Source: Simmondsia chinensis (lineage: Eukaryota > Streptophyta > Magnoliopsida > Caryophyllales > Simmondsiaceae). From it: a stretch of 64,000 nucleotides of DNA. Both the position numbers and the translations under genes were made by a program. Numbering within the stretch: position 1 is the first letter of the stretch; each line of letters starts with the position of its first letter. Shown one piece after another: positions 53,716 to 64,000 of this stretch. Where the stretch lies: NCBI GenBank assembly GCA_018398585.1, contig JAGTTD010000024.1, positions 8,770,071-8,834,070 on the forward strand, written 5' to 3'. Under the pieces are notes generated by a model. The model ran no database searches and was not told the origin of the DNA. It saw only the letters and a list, made by a program, of their open reading frames with translations.

Positions 53716-56700
53716 CTAAAGGTTGGTCTTTGGGCTCAACCCCTGGAGGTTGAGATTCCTCCAGAGGTTGAGAAAATCTTCTTCGTGGAAATCATTCTCT
53801 ATGTCAGACAATGTTTGCTTAACATGGTCCAGAGGACTCACTAAATTGATGCTGAGAGCACTGTACTCCTCCTTATCATTTAATGACCTTGGAGCCAACA
53901 AATTCTTGGTGAGCTGATCCCACTAAGATTCATTTCCTTTAAAAGATGAGAGATTGGTCCATCTCTCAAGCTCCTTACATGGCTTGCCTTTACAGAAGTG
54001 ATAAAAGGTTTGGGTTTAGTTATTGGATCCTCAAGATCCATAAGCTTAGTTTACTTGCCCTTGCGGACTCTGGCTTCCTCTTCAGGGAGCCTAGTTAGCT
54101 CTTCATATGTTGCTTTCTTTGCAGCCTGCCTTCTCTTCTTAATTTGAGTAAGGCTGGAGGGACTGGCATCCTCATGCTCGAGGAGGTTCCTTCTGTGGAC
54201 ATTGTAAAAATGGGCTTAATAAGGTTGGTGTCTTCAATAGTGTGGTCATTGACCGGTGTCCACATCAAGCAGGTGGTTTTTTGGCTTTCTCTTTGGGGTG
54301 CCCAGTCCTCATGACGATCTGGCCCTTTGAAATGGAATCTTCAGTAGGCTCGTACATGCAGGACTTCTCAGATTGCATCTTCAATTCCAAGAGAGGATCA
54401 ACAGGGGAAATGTACTGACGAAGTAGCCTCAGTTTCTTCATTACTCCTTGTATTTTCCAACAATAATAGCAACATGCTTTGTAGGATGCCTTCTCTAGAT
54501 CTCGAGATATTCTTTTACGATTTGCAAGGCCTAGAGTGGGCCCATGACCACTATAGATTATAGCTAACTCCTCAGCAACTATTGGCGTAATGATAGATTT
54601 ATTATGGGGTTTAACCAGTAGGTTCTTGAAAACTGAACCTTTGTTCGTGGGATGGAGTTCAATAATGAGCCAACGGCAAATTCCATCATCTAGCGTGTGC
54701 ACTAGTGTTAGGAACCTTAGTATTCCCTTAATGACCAACAGTTCAAATAGGTTGTTCACCACCCTTGCTTTTTGAGTGTCATTCAAAACCATCTTTCTCA
54801 TGTGAAGGGGAAAAAGATTAGCTTGGACACTACAGAGATTGTTTTAAGCAATAGTGTCAATAACATTGACTTGAAGAGGACTAGGGAAGGGGCCTTTATC
54901 AACACCCCTCTATCCTTATCCAGGGAAGATTAATTCCCTGTTCTCAATGGCATCTTGAACCGCGTCGTGTTTCTATAGGTCATGCAATTCTACATTGAAT
55001 GAGTCAACGAATTGTGCCATTTATAGTATACCTTTCCCTTTGTTGAATTCGTGTCAGGTTTTTTGTGTTTGCCCCTAATCTTGCGCTTATTACTTACATC
55101 AAGCCAATCAAATATGACATCGGCTCTTGAGAGGTCAAATGAGTATTTCCTCAAGTCTTGGGATTGATACGACTTCCTGGCTTTGATATCCTTCTTACCA
55201 AAGGATAGCAAACCATAGGAGGTCCTTTGACGTACTCAGTGATATCAATTTTATATGGCGGATCTTCATCCTCTTCAATTAGGCCGTGTATGTAGTTTCC
55301 ATATATGTTATTTATCTTGAGGCTTTTTTCTTTTAAGATAGCCTTGTATCTAGTGGCACATCTTGCAAGATATAGAAGCGTCACAAAGTTTGAGCCCTCA
55401 AACTTCTTCCTAAATTCAATATCCAAGCCATTCAAGGCAAGCTTGGTGTATTCAAATTCAGGAAGGGCTACAGTGCATTTTAACCTGGCTCTCTTAAACC
55501 AGTTAATGTATTCTTCAATTTATTCACCCGGCTTTTGTTTTATTCGAGCAACGCAGACATATAAGTTCCTAATTCCATTATTGAGAACTGGGCCTAGAAT
55601 TGCCTGGCCATGTCATCCCAGCAGTAAAAGTAAATGGGTGGTATGTTATTGTACCACTGAAAGGCGGTACCTTGTTAAAAACGAGGGAACAACCTAAGTT
55701 TAAGATATTGATTGTCAGCCTCTTCTCTGCATTGGCAATTAAACCTTTTCAAATGCTTGACGACAGACACATTTTCTTCTCCCGAGGAAAGGGTAAACTC
55801 AAGGGTTTTGTATCCTCGAGGGAAAGAGTGTTCCCTATCAATATAGTCACTATAAGGTTTACTATATAAGGGTTTGTTAACCCTCGTGTGGCCTAGCCCT
55901 TACATCTGTTCAATAGGGGCGACCAATTGGTCCTAGAGGGGTAGGTTTAGCTCCCATTACAATTGGGTGTGGGAACGATTGTTGCCCCCATACCTGGGGT
56001 AACCCCCTTGATCATTTCGACCAAGCATTTGATTTGACATGAAGTATGATCTAGCAGACCCTGGGTTATTTGGCATACTCAAAACACACCTATATTAGTA
56101 GGCTATTAGTTCATCCTTTTTTGATTAATCCCCAAGTTCTGATCTTGAGGATGTGGGTTGTTAACTTGCCACCTTGTGTGATATGTATGAAGCAGTATAA
56201 GAGGAAAAGCCTGATCCCCAAAAGTGTGTACCTATCCTTGTACCCCCACCTCAAGGTCCTGAATGGGCCACTAGGAAACCTCTCCAGCTTGAGGAGGGTA
56301 TGAACTGTTATGCCCCCTTGTCTCGAGGACAAGCGACATTGGCACATTGGCATTGAGTTCTCTCGAAGCCAGAGAGAATCTTTGATTCAAAGGTCTAACA
56401 ACTACAAAGGGCACATTGTCATTACAATGGCTAGATTCCAAGTGTGTAACACTTGGGTTAGCCATAGTTGAGCTCTCCATTCTCTTAGGGACTAAATGGT
56501 CAACTTGAGCAAATGGTAAACGTGAGCTCGAAGGAGCATCAAGTGGGTATCCAGTTGGGATTTATGAAGGAACTATAGGCCTAAGTTCTCAATGTAACCT
56601 CTAACAACTTGGACTAAGCGATTATGAGCCTCAGCTTGTTTAAACAAGATAGGCTCAACCTTAAGTACTATCTGTTTTTCCACATCCTTAGCGATAAGGG

Positions 56701-57136
56701 TAATAGTAGAAGACAAGCTTGAGTTTATTTCGACGAAAACTCTATCAGTCTTCTTACAAAGCCTTTCATTTATTGAGGTGCCAACATATTGCTTTCATGG
56801 CCACAGAGTTTTCATGCTGGGTTGCTAGAGTGCGCTCTGTTTGAACATATTATTTCTTAAATGCCTTTCTCATCGTTTAGTGGACCCTTTGATCCATGAT
56901 TCTAAACAACATTCAAGCATAACCATGACATGCTTTCAAGAATTTCCATCAAGCTCGATGCGTTCATCTTCTGGGATGTCGTCATTGCCACTGCTTTCAT
57001 TATCGCGGCTGTGACTGGTTTCATCCCTTTGTGCTATAGGGCTTTGTTCAAGAAGCTGCTCAAGTGGGGACCAAATTAAAGCTAAGCCTTCTAGTTTCTC
57101 CTGTTCAAGAGCACTGGACCTTCTGGTTCTGACCAT
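53716..57136 (-). pseudogene. Tat-5 gag
   Basis: Starts at ATG 57136 (MVRTRRSSALEQEKLEGLAL), about 70 bp after the primer region. Core pieces are NGLDIEFRKKFEGSNFVTLL and ARCATRYKAILKEKSLKINN (55435-55151), then SFDLSRADVIFDWLDVSNKR and VYYKWHNSLTHS (55211-54990), a late segment with GPTLGLANRKRISRDLEKAS and GQIVMRTGHPKEKAKKPP (54801-54265), and a final linker (53901-53716). The protein would be very long, as in Tat/Ogre elements. Stops separate the pieces, notably between 55440 and 56930. Confidence 0.8.
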
Positions 57137-57203
57137 CGGTGAATGATTTAAGATTATGTTCTGGTAATCCCAGATGGGTTGAAGACAAAGAAGTCTTGCT
57201 TTA

Positions 57204-57226
57204 AGCCTCTCACTGTGGTCTCTAAA
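57204..57226 (-). other. Primer binding site region of Tat-5
   Basis: Minus strand TTTTAGAGACCACAGTGAG adjoins the LTR end and aligns with the Tat-1 site (TTTTGGCGACCATAGTGGG). The differences are mostly G-to-A. Confidence 0.6.
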
Positions 57227-57230
57227 AGGG

Positions 57231-57853
57231 TATTTGCTATATTTGTTTGTTATTAAATGTGATGTGGTTGTTGTAAATACAAATGAAAATACACGTGCAA
57301 AAGGGAATCACCTGACTAGAGAGTGAGCCTAAATTCAAATCACATGTCTTTGATCTTAACCACTTACCGTTTTTTGAGAAAATGTTGTGATATTTTGGTG
57401 CATCTAACTCTTGTTATACTTTGAATTTTGCTTATGCTTCAAATAAGAATACATTTTATGATATTTTTTTATGGATTTTATAATGTATTTTTTGACAAAA
57501 AAAATTTAAGGGATATGGAACTAACTCAAGTAGCAGTTACAGTGATGGAGCAAGGCCCACATACACCTTTCTTCGTACACTTAAAAATCAGAAGTTAGAG
57601 TGGAGACAAACCCAAGAGCTCAATAGTCTACTTACAAGCCCGAGTCAATTAGGTTTTTAAGCCTAACACCCTTGACTTATGATAGCTCGAATGAGTTTAG
57701 GTCTGACAAGATTTAAATGGAGCAATCGTATTCAGGTCACTGGAATTAGACCAACGCAATCAAGGCCATGCCTTGGCTGTCAAAGCCCTAAGCAATGGCA
57801 GTAGTGGTAAGACCAATGCAATCAAGGACAAGCCTTGGCCATCAAAGCCTTAA
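57231..57853 (-). repeat. 5' LTR of Tat-5, cut by the Athila-like element
   Basis: Begins TATTTGCTATATTTG (TG changed to TA) and matches the Tat-3 LTR. It is interrupted at 57853 by the start of the Athila-like 3' LTR. Confidence 0.82.
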
Positions 57854-59101
57854 TGTGATTTCAAAATGTGTTTTAAAACCCAGTACTCGCAAGCATATGA
57901 GTTCGTCGTAGCTCAATTAGGTATACGACTATTGTATCCATAGGGAATCTGAATAAAGTTAGATTTGATGATTATCGAGCAATTAAAATTGGGTTTTTGT
58001 TGAAGATTGAGTACTAACTAAATTTACAGAATTAAACAACGAATTAAATTGTTAGATTGATCAAAGTTAGTTTGGGATATGAATTAGGATTAGCTTAAAC
58101 CGGATCCCATCATTATATTTTATCCCGACAATGACTTTTTAAGGTTTAGGTTACAAACTCTAAACCTATATTAGCGTTAAACTAGGGCTTAAGGTAATGA
58201 ACTAGTCTAAGGGCATAACCTGTCTATCACTCTAGGTATATAACATGGATTATCTTAATAGCACTGACAAATTCTTTTCTCACTCCTAATTAAGTATTAA
58301 TATATATAAAAGATTGTGTTCAGAGTTGGGTATAACCTCAGCAGTAACCACTCATGCAGAACCTATTATACTATGGTCTAGGCTACATGCACTAGACAAC
58401 ACGAAAATAAATTGGTAAATCAAATCATGGCTACAAGCACATAAAAGGAAAACCAATCTAAAATATAGAATTCCCCACAAGGGTGTATAAAACAGTATAA
58501 CAAAAGTCATTATCAAAATAAAAATATAAATCTGGGATCTGGACAACTGCCCATACTTCACCCCTAAACCAGAAGTCTACTCCTTCATAAGAGTTTTATA
58601 TATCGCAAAATCAATAGATAAAAGTAAAGAAAAGCTTATAAATTGAAGATTCCCTTGATCAATGTTGACGTGACCCTCCCTTTAAACCCCAGTACTCCGA
58701 CCACTTGCGCTTTTTCTTTAAGAAAATCTCGGTCTCTCTTTGCGGCCCGAGGAAGGAGGAGAAGAGGGAATAGGCTAAAAAGTCCCAAAGTAAGTCCTCC
58801 CCTTGCATATTTATAGCGGCAGCGTGCCACTCCATGGGAAAGACTTTGTTGGGCCTTTATAATAATATACATATATATATACTGTGAAGAATTGTAAAGG
58901 CAGAATGTTGACTCGATGTTTTCTTTTTTCGCACGTGGTCTTGTTTCTTAACATAGTCTTCAAATTCGTCCAATTTATCTCCTTTTTCAATACTTTTCAA
59001 AATGTCCTTGCTCTGCTGCGTTCCAAGACTATACCCATAAATTATGCCATACCTCACATGTAAGGAATGTGCCATATAGTGTATAAAAAATACGAGACAC
59101 A
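57854..59101 (-). repeat. 3' LTR of the Athila-like element
   Basis: 1,248 bp from TGTGATTTCAAAATG to GAGACACA. A polypurine tract, AGGGTTTGGGGATGTGA (minus strand), adjoins it at 59102-59118. Positions 58020-58036 are the empty counterpart of the SINE site in the other LTR. Confidence 0.88.
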
Positions 59102-59118
59102 TCACATCCCCAAACCCT

Positions 59119-60660
59119 AACCTTACTTGTCCTCGAGCAAGACTCAATTCAAACTAGTTGTAAGGATGAAACATTCAATCAGGTATGTGGTTGCATGAAT
59201 TGGCAATGAAAAACATTCTCTAAACGCATCAAAGAGGGAACTCAAGAAAGAAGAATCATCATGTAATGATATTATTATTCTGCTTCTAGCTAGAGTATTC
59301 GCCATGTAAGTCTTCCTAATAGTAAGTAAGTTTAAAACTTTCTCCCCTTACTCCAAACTATACATATCTTACACAATTAGTAAGAATAAATAAAACATTG
59401 AGTATCTCTAACAAATTACCCCTAAACAAAATAGGAATCTCAAGTCTTTTCTTCTCTCTTTCTTTTTTATTTTTATTTTTTTTCCTTCTTTTTTTTTTAA
59501 AGGAACTTATGTTTAGGCATTCCCTAAGACCCATGTGGAGAGTTTTCTGTCGATGACTCATGATCTAGTTGTCTCAAATGCACCGAGTGAAGAGCACTCC
59601 TCGGACCTAATGGATTGAGTCAAAAGAATTCATGACATAGGCCACTGCCAACACATACCTTAGAAGAATATCCCATCAAATTAGGAATTGGTGTTTATCA
59701 AGGTGACTTATATAAGTTGATTCTTTTTAAGCTTTCCCTGTGGCCCATGTAGCTAGCTTTCGACTGACAACTCCCAATCCTGTTGGCTCAACGTACCAAT
59801 TGCTAAAACACCCCTACGGGCTTACTTGCTATAGACATAGGGGTGATAAGAACCAACAAATCACAAGTACTTACTTGATTAAACAAGCATTGGTACCTCA
59901 ATTTTTTTTTTCCTTTTCCCTTTTTTTTCAAGATTGAATTTAAGAAAATGAGATTGACTAGTCATTTCAACACTGCTAAATACAAAGTGCTCGATTCCAA
60001 TTCCTAGAATTATTCCTAATAATACAACTTAATATGTAATGTTTGTGCAAGATTGAGAGGGAACGAATTGAACACTCAAACCAGTTTAACGATAATAATA
60101 GTGAAAACAACAGTAGAATCTAGGAATAACCGCATTACATAAAGTTTAAAATTTCTTAAAACTTCTCAAATTCAAACTCAATATAAATCACACCGATTCA
60201 CAGCTAGCCATGCAAAAGTTCTACTAGTTTAAATTAGATAATGTTAAAAAGACAAGCAAAAGTTCAAACTACTAATGCCATCCCTAAATCAAAACCTTGC
60301 ATTGTCCTAATGCAACAAATGTAGAAATAAATGAAGGCAAGGGACGGAAAGAGACAACTTGTCGGCTCTGCTGATTGAATAAAGTTAGCTCAGTCTAGTG
60401 TGGTGAAGGACATTCCAAAAGGGCAGTCGAAGAATCATAGTTACAAAATATGACAAACAAAAACAGACGGTCCAAGTAAACTTGTTAAAATCGTTAGGAA
60501 AACTTCATACTCCAAGTGCTCAATACATTTAAGAAATAAGGTAATTAAGTGGATGGGAAAAACAAAGAGTCATAAAAAGTAAAAGGAGATCAATCCAGAA
60601 ATCAAACTGAACTATGAAACCAAAAACAGGCTGGGTTGCCTTCCAGGAGCACTAAGGTTA
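59119..60660. other. Non-coding 3' interior of the Athila-like element
   Basis: No coding frame. Two pyrimidine-rich tracts (59438-59502 and 59899-59932), each followed by a similar CCATGTRGMKAG-like sentence, form a loose duplication. Such tracts are usual between pol and the LTR in Athila. Confidence 0.55.
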
Positions 60661-61710
60661 ATGTGTTTAGCTGGACGTAGTGTAGAACCCACAGTTAACC
60701 AAAATCGAAGGCTTTGTCTCGAAATAAATCATGTTGATCTTATAAGGACGATCCCCAAACCCAACAGTATTTTTAGACCCGCGGCTATCAAGGAGAGGAA
60801 CGTGGCTTGCATTAAGGTCTCGAATCACTATCCCATTATGCATAGGTGATGACTGCCAAATGGTCAATATCATCAACCTTGTAACACTCTAACTCATCTT
60901 CAGTCTCCGATGCAGAGCAATATTTGAGATGTTCAAGTTGCCCCTGAGGTTTCAAAAAGAAACCTCTAACAGTCTTGTTCTATGGTGAATCATAGCATCT
61001 GCTGTTGCTAAAAACGGTTGACCTAGATTGATAGTAGTGTGGTCCTTCCGTGTAGGTATAGGGTCCATATCTAAGACAATAAAATTGATCGAGAAGAGAA
61101 ACTTGTCAACCTTGACAAGCACTTCCTCTAGCACCCCACCAGGTACACGCTCTATCCTATTCACTAACTAAAGTGTGATACTAGTTGGCTTAAGGTATCC
61201 TATACTCAATTCCTGAAAAATTGAATACAAGATGAGGTTTACCCTCACTCCTAAGTCTAAAAGACTCGACTTGTGTGACTATCTCCTGTGACACATGGAA
61301 CCTTGAAGGCCTCGGGATCTCTAGACTTGGGTGGGGCACCCAACACCAAAATGCTACTCTTCTTCTCGGTGAGTATGACCTTCTTCGAGGTATGTGCCTA
61401 TGCACACTTCTTTTTTACACAAAGGTCCTTGAGGAACTTGGCATACACAGGAATGTGTTTAATGGTATCGATTAAAGGCAAGTTAATTTTCATGTCCTCA
61501 AACAAGTCTATGAGCTCAGTCCTCTTTGGGTTGTCCTTGTCTTTTGGCTATAAAGGGGTCGAAGGGAAAGGAACAATAGGTTCATAAACCCTATCTTATG
61601 ATCCCTCTCCATTAGCAATGAGAGGGGAGCCACATCCTTCTCGGCCTCAACCTGAACTTCCCTAGGGTTCTCCTCTCTTGACTCTGACACAACCTTAACT
61701 TACCTGTGAC
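60660..61710 (-). pseudogene. Athila-like protease and gag-pol linker
   Basis: The clearest part is 61164-60952: GVLEEVLVKVDKFLFSINFI, then VLDMDPIPT and INLGQPFLATADAMI, the C-terminal half of the Athila protease (flap and I/L-x-G-R-P-F-L-A-T box, here G-Q-P-F). The active-site Asp region near 61180-61200 is not continuous. Upstream (61690-61405) are charged linker frames (EVQVEAEKDVAPLSLLMERD). Confidence 0.75.
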
Positions 61711-62255
61711 TGAGAAAGCTCGGGTTGGAACTAGTCAACCCTATCGAGTTTGTGTGTGGTTGGGAGGGTAACCCCCCTTCCCCTCTCCTATTAAGTGCTT
61801 GGGATAACTACCCTATCTAGTTTTCTAATTTGGCAATTGATTGAGAGTAAGACCGAATCAGTTGTGTAGTGTCCACCATGAAGCAGAGCATACACTCTTG
61901 AACTGCGAAGTATATCCTTGAGGTGGGGAAAGGGGGTAGTATGAATGACAATGGAGTGTGGTTAAGCATCATACCTTTGCCGTCTCTTGAAAACAGGAGG
62001 GTGTGTGTTACCTACAAACCCAGGTGTTTGATGTTGCGTGGGTTGCTTCTGATCGACGTTTTGTTTCCGTGAGAAGTTAGTATGATTTTAGCATCCTGGG
62101 TTATATGTGCTTGAGTAAGGGTAATTGGTTTTCGAGTGTCCCTACGCCACATAAACTTATTCCTGCACAAATTCAGGGTATTGTAAGGCATATGGGCATT
62201 TCATTATCACATGATTAATGCTAAAGTAAATACCACAAAAGTTTCCGCCATTCGA

Positions 62256-63023
62256 TCACTCAATGATATGATCTGCATAAACATTAGTAGGTTTTGCTTG
62301 AAAAGTAAATATTTGGACAATTTTCCTACTAAATGCTTCAATTTTCAACGTTAAGTCTTCACATGGTGCCGCCTCGTAGACACCACGTGTGTTACCCTTA
62401 ACTACACTAGCCGAAGAGGCTTGGTCTAGGGAGTTTTCATTAAGGCACTCGAATAGCGTCCACTCCTCATCGTCGTCTTGTTGGTTAAATGCTCCTCCAA
62501 GTGAAGTATTAACCATCTGTTTGTTGGACGCAGTCAGACCATCATAGAAGTTCTGAACTAGAGCCCACTTGGTAATTCCGGGGTAGGGACAGCTTCGAAG
62601 AAGGTCCTTGAACCTGTCCTAGCTTTCATGAAATTGTTCTTGATCTCATTGTTCAAAACTTTTTATGGCTTACCTAATAGCTATTGTTCTGGCTTTAGGA
62701 AAAAAAATTTACTAGAAAGTATTGTTAAAGGTCATTCGAAGTCGTAATTTCACCGCTTGGTAGGGATTGAAACCACCTTTTAGCTATGTCTTTTAATGAA
62801 AACCAAAAAAGGTGCAGTCTAAAGCATGAATCGAGACACCTTGATAATGGCAGGTTCTGCAAAATTCAATAAATGCATCAAAGTGCTCATATGGGCCCTC
62901 TATATGCTTCCCTAAGAAAGTGGAAAGCATGTTAACAATCCCAACCTTGATTTCTCTATCGGGTGCGATGTACGTTTAGGGAACAATGTGGTCCTCAATT
63001 GTATGTGGTGCATCATCAGCCAT
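62256..63023 (-). pseudogene. Athila-like gag remnant
   Basis: Starts at ATG 63023 (MADDAPHTIEDHIVP, then a stop). Readable pieces are NMLSTFLGKHIEGPYEHFDA and FIEFCRTCHYQGVS, then FKDLLRSCPYPGITKWALVQ and NFYDGLTASNKQ, motifs of the plant gag domain. They lead into the open frame 62516-62256 (MVNTSLGGAFNQQDDDEEWT). At least six stops or shifts break it. No zinc knuckle is obvious after 62256. Confidence 0.8.
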
Positions 63024-63252
63024 GGTTTGCGGTGGATTCACACTTACTTCGTGTCACCTCAAGGTATATATAGCCAACTCAATCTCCGAAACAAAAGTTA
63101 ACAATTCGGGGTTGAGAGAGCGTCTACCATGCATATAACACAGAAAGCGAGTTGAATTCACTCCACACCCCTCAAGTTAAACAAAAGAAATAAACACAAA
63201 TGGAAAACAAAAAGGAACTCGTTAATTCCTAAATCTTACTTAGCCTACCGAT

Positions 63253-63274
63253 CCCCCGGCAGCAACATCAAAAA
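63253..63274 (-). other. Primer binding site region of the Athila-like element
   Basis: Minus strand TTTTGATGTTGCTGCCGGGG corresponds to the Athila/Tat-type TTTGGCGCCGTTGCCGGGG site, with its CpG steps converted to TG or CA. Confidence 0.7.
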
Positions 63275-63279
63275 CTTGA

Positions 63280-64000
63280 TGTGATTTTAAAATGTGTTTT
63301 AAAAAATCACATACTCGCAAGCATACGATTTTTTCATAGCTAAATCATGTATACAGGTGTCGTATCCTCAGGAAATCGGAATAAAGTTAGATTCAATGAT
63401 TATGGTGTAATTAAAATTGGGTTTTTGTTGATGATTGAGAATTAACTAAATTTACGGAATTAAAACAACAACAAGAAGCCCAGTGCCTCAAAGGCTCCCG
63501 CTTCCGCCCGGTCTGGGAGGGGTAGGATTGATGCAGCCTTACCCCATCAGAGTGAGGCCCTGATGAGAGACTGTTTCCGAGGATCCCAACCTGATAGTTG
63601 ATAAGTTACTAGGTTGTAGAGAGTCTATCTAAAGAGTAAAATTTACGGAATTAAAGAACAAATTAAATCAATTAAAGTTAGTTTAGGGTATGAATCAGGG
63701 TTAGCTTAAATAGGATCCCATCACTATATTTTATCATGACAATCACTTTTTAATGTTTAGGTCAAAAATTGTAAACCTAGATTAACATTAAATTAGGGCT
63801 TGCGGTAATGAACTAGTCTATGGGTATAATCCATCTATCACTTTCTCACTCCTAATCAAGTATTAATTTATATAAAACATTGCATTCAAGGTTGGGTATA
63901 ACCTCAATTCTAACCATGCATGAAGAACCCATTGTCTTATATTCTAGGCTATAAGCACAAAAAAACACACAAATAAATTGGTAAATTAAATCATTGCTAC
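63280..64000 (-). repeat. 5' LTR of the Athila-like element (partial)
   Basis: Direct counterpart of 57854 onward, carrying the SINE at 63465-63638. Continues past the window edge. Confidence 0.88.
63465..63638 (-). mobile_element. Au-like SINE
   Basis: 174 bp with a perfect 17-bp target duplication, AAATTTACGGAATTAAA, at 63448-63464 and 63639-63655. On the minus strand it reads GGTTGGGATCC (B-box-like), GGAAACAG, GGGTAAGGCTGC, AGCGGGAGCC and ends with TTG repeats, the hallmark phrases and tail of the plant Au SINE family. The 5' tRNA-related end is divergent or shortened. The other LTR of the same element has the empty site. Confidence 0.88.

Larger units (their letters stand above)
51362..57853 (-). 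mobile_element. Tat-5: non-autonomous Tat derivative
   Basis: 3' LTR fragment (51362-51953), antisense stub, protease, gag, primer-site region and 5' LTR (57231-57853, interrupted by the Athila-like element). The junction at about 52257-52265 deletes the reverse transcriptase core, RNase H and integrase exactly as in Tat-3. Gag is the most complete Tat gag in the window. The rest of its 5' LTR should lie beyond the window's right edge. Confidence 0.87.
57854..64000 (-). mobile_element. Athila-like gypsy element, gag-protease only, runs off the window
   Basis: The 3' LTR (57854-59101) and partial 5' LTR (63280-64000) are clear direct repeats. The primer site resembles the Asp-tRNA-type site of Athila/Tat. 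The minus strand encodes gag and protease; reverse transcriptase, RNase H and integrase were not found in the 4.2-kb interior. A long non-coding stretch precedes the 3' LTR, as in Athila. It inserted in the 5' LTR of Tat-5. The right target duplication is outside the window. Confidence 0.83.

Noticed and set aside
1..64000. CRISPR arrays, tRNA or rRNA genes, bacterial operons, telomeric or long satellite arrays
   Set aside because: None seen: repeats are LTRs, TIRs or simple microsatellites; tRNA-like words occur only as primer binding sites and the SINE B box.

Overview
The window looks like intergenic and intronic DNA from a flowering-plant nuclear genome. It is AT-rich and contains no bacterial-type operons. 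Nearly all of it can be resolved into nested, decayed transposable elements: Ty1-copia, Ty3-gypsy chromovirus, Tat/Ogre-like and Athila-like LTR elements, an Au-like SINE, an hAT-type element, a Mutator-type MITE and a CACTA end. No intact protein-coding gene is visible. The only host coding sequence I can support is the last exon of an unidentified gene on the minus strand, cut in two by a chromovirus (12715-12695 joined to 7664-7562).

Layout: 1-1284 is a G/T-rich, poly(A)-tailed, LINE-like sequence. 2358-7318 is a complete but inactivated copia element, Copia-1 (+), with target duplication ACCAA. 7324-7664 holds the host 3' UTR and last exon. 7670-12694 is Gypsy-1 (-), a chromovirus inserted in that exon. 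12716 onward is the host intron, with a long-TIR MITE at 13283-13667 and AT-rich DNA. 15000-33140 is Copia-2 (-), which contains Tat-1 (+, 19829 to about 32150), which contains Gypsy-2 (-, 23152-28688), which contains an hAT-type element (23562-24029): four levels of nesting.

33591-36677 and 45932-49275 are two copies of one composite segment: a flank, a small non-autonomous LTR element called here H, and a Tat LTR. Between and after them lie Tat-2 (35286-39038), Tat-3 (39683-42987), a CACTA end (42988-43520), a gutted gypsy (Gypsy-3, about 43782-45430), Tat-4 (48443-49977), an LTR-like block (49978-51361) and Tat-5 (51362-57853). The 5' LTR of Tat-5 is interrupted by an Athila-like element (57854 to beyond 64000). 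That element's 5' LTR carries the SINE (63465-63638).

Nothing here works as a pathway. The protein remnants are gag, protease, reverse transcriptase, RNase H, integrase and chromodomain pieces with stops, frameshifts and damaged catalytic motifs. The most informative signals are a micro-inversion between palindromic repeats that distinguishes the two LTRs of Copia-1, a shared internal-deletion breakpoint defining a non-autonomous Tat subfamily, an antisense promoter and ORF in the Tat elements, and the dated order of insertions. I found no convincing previously undescribed system.
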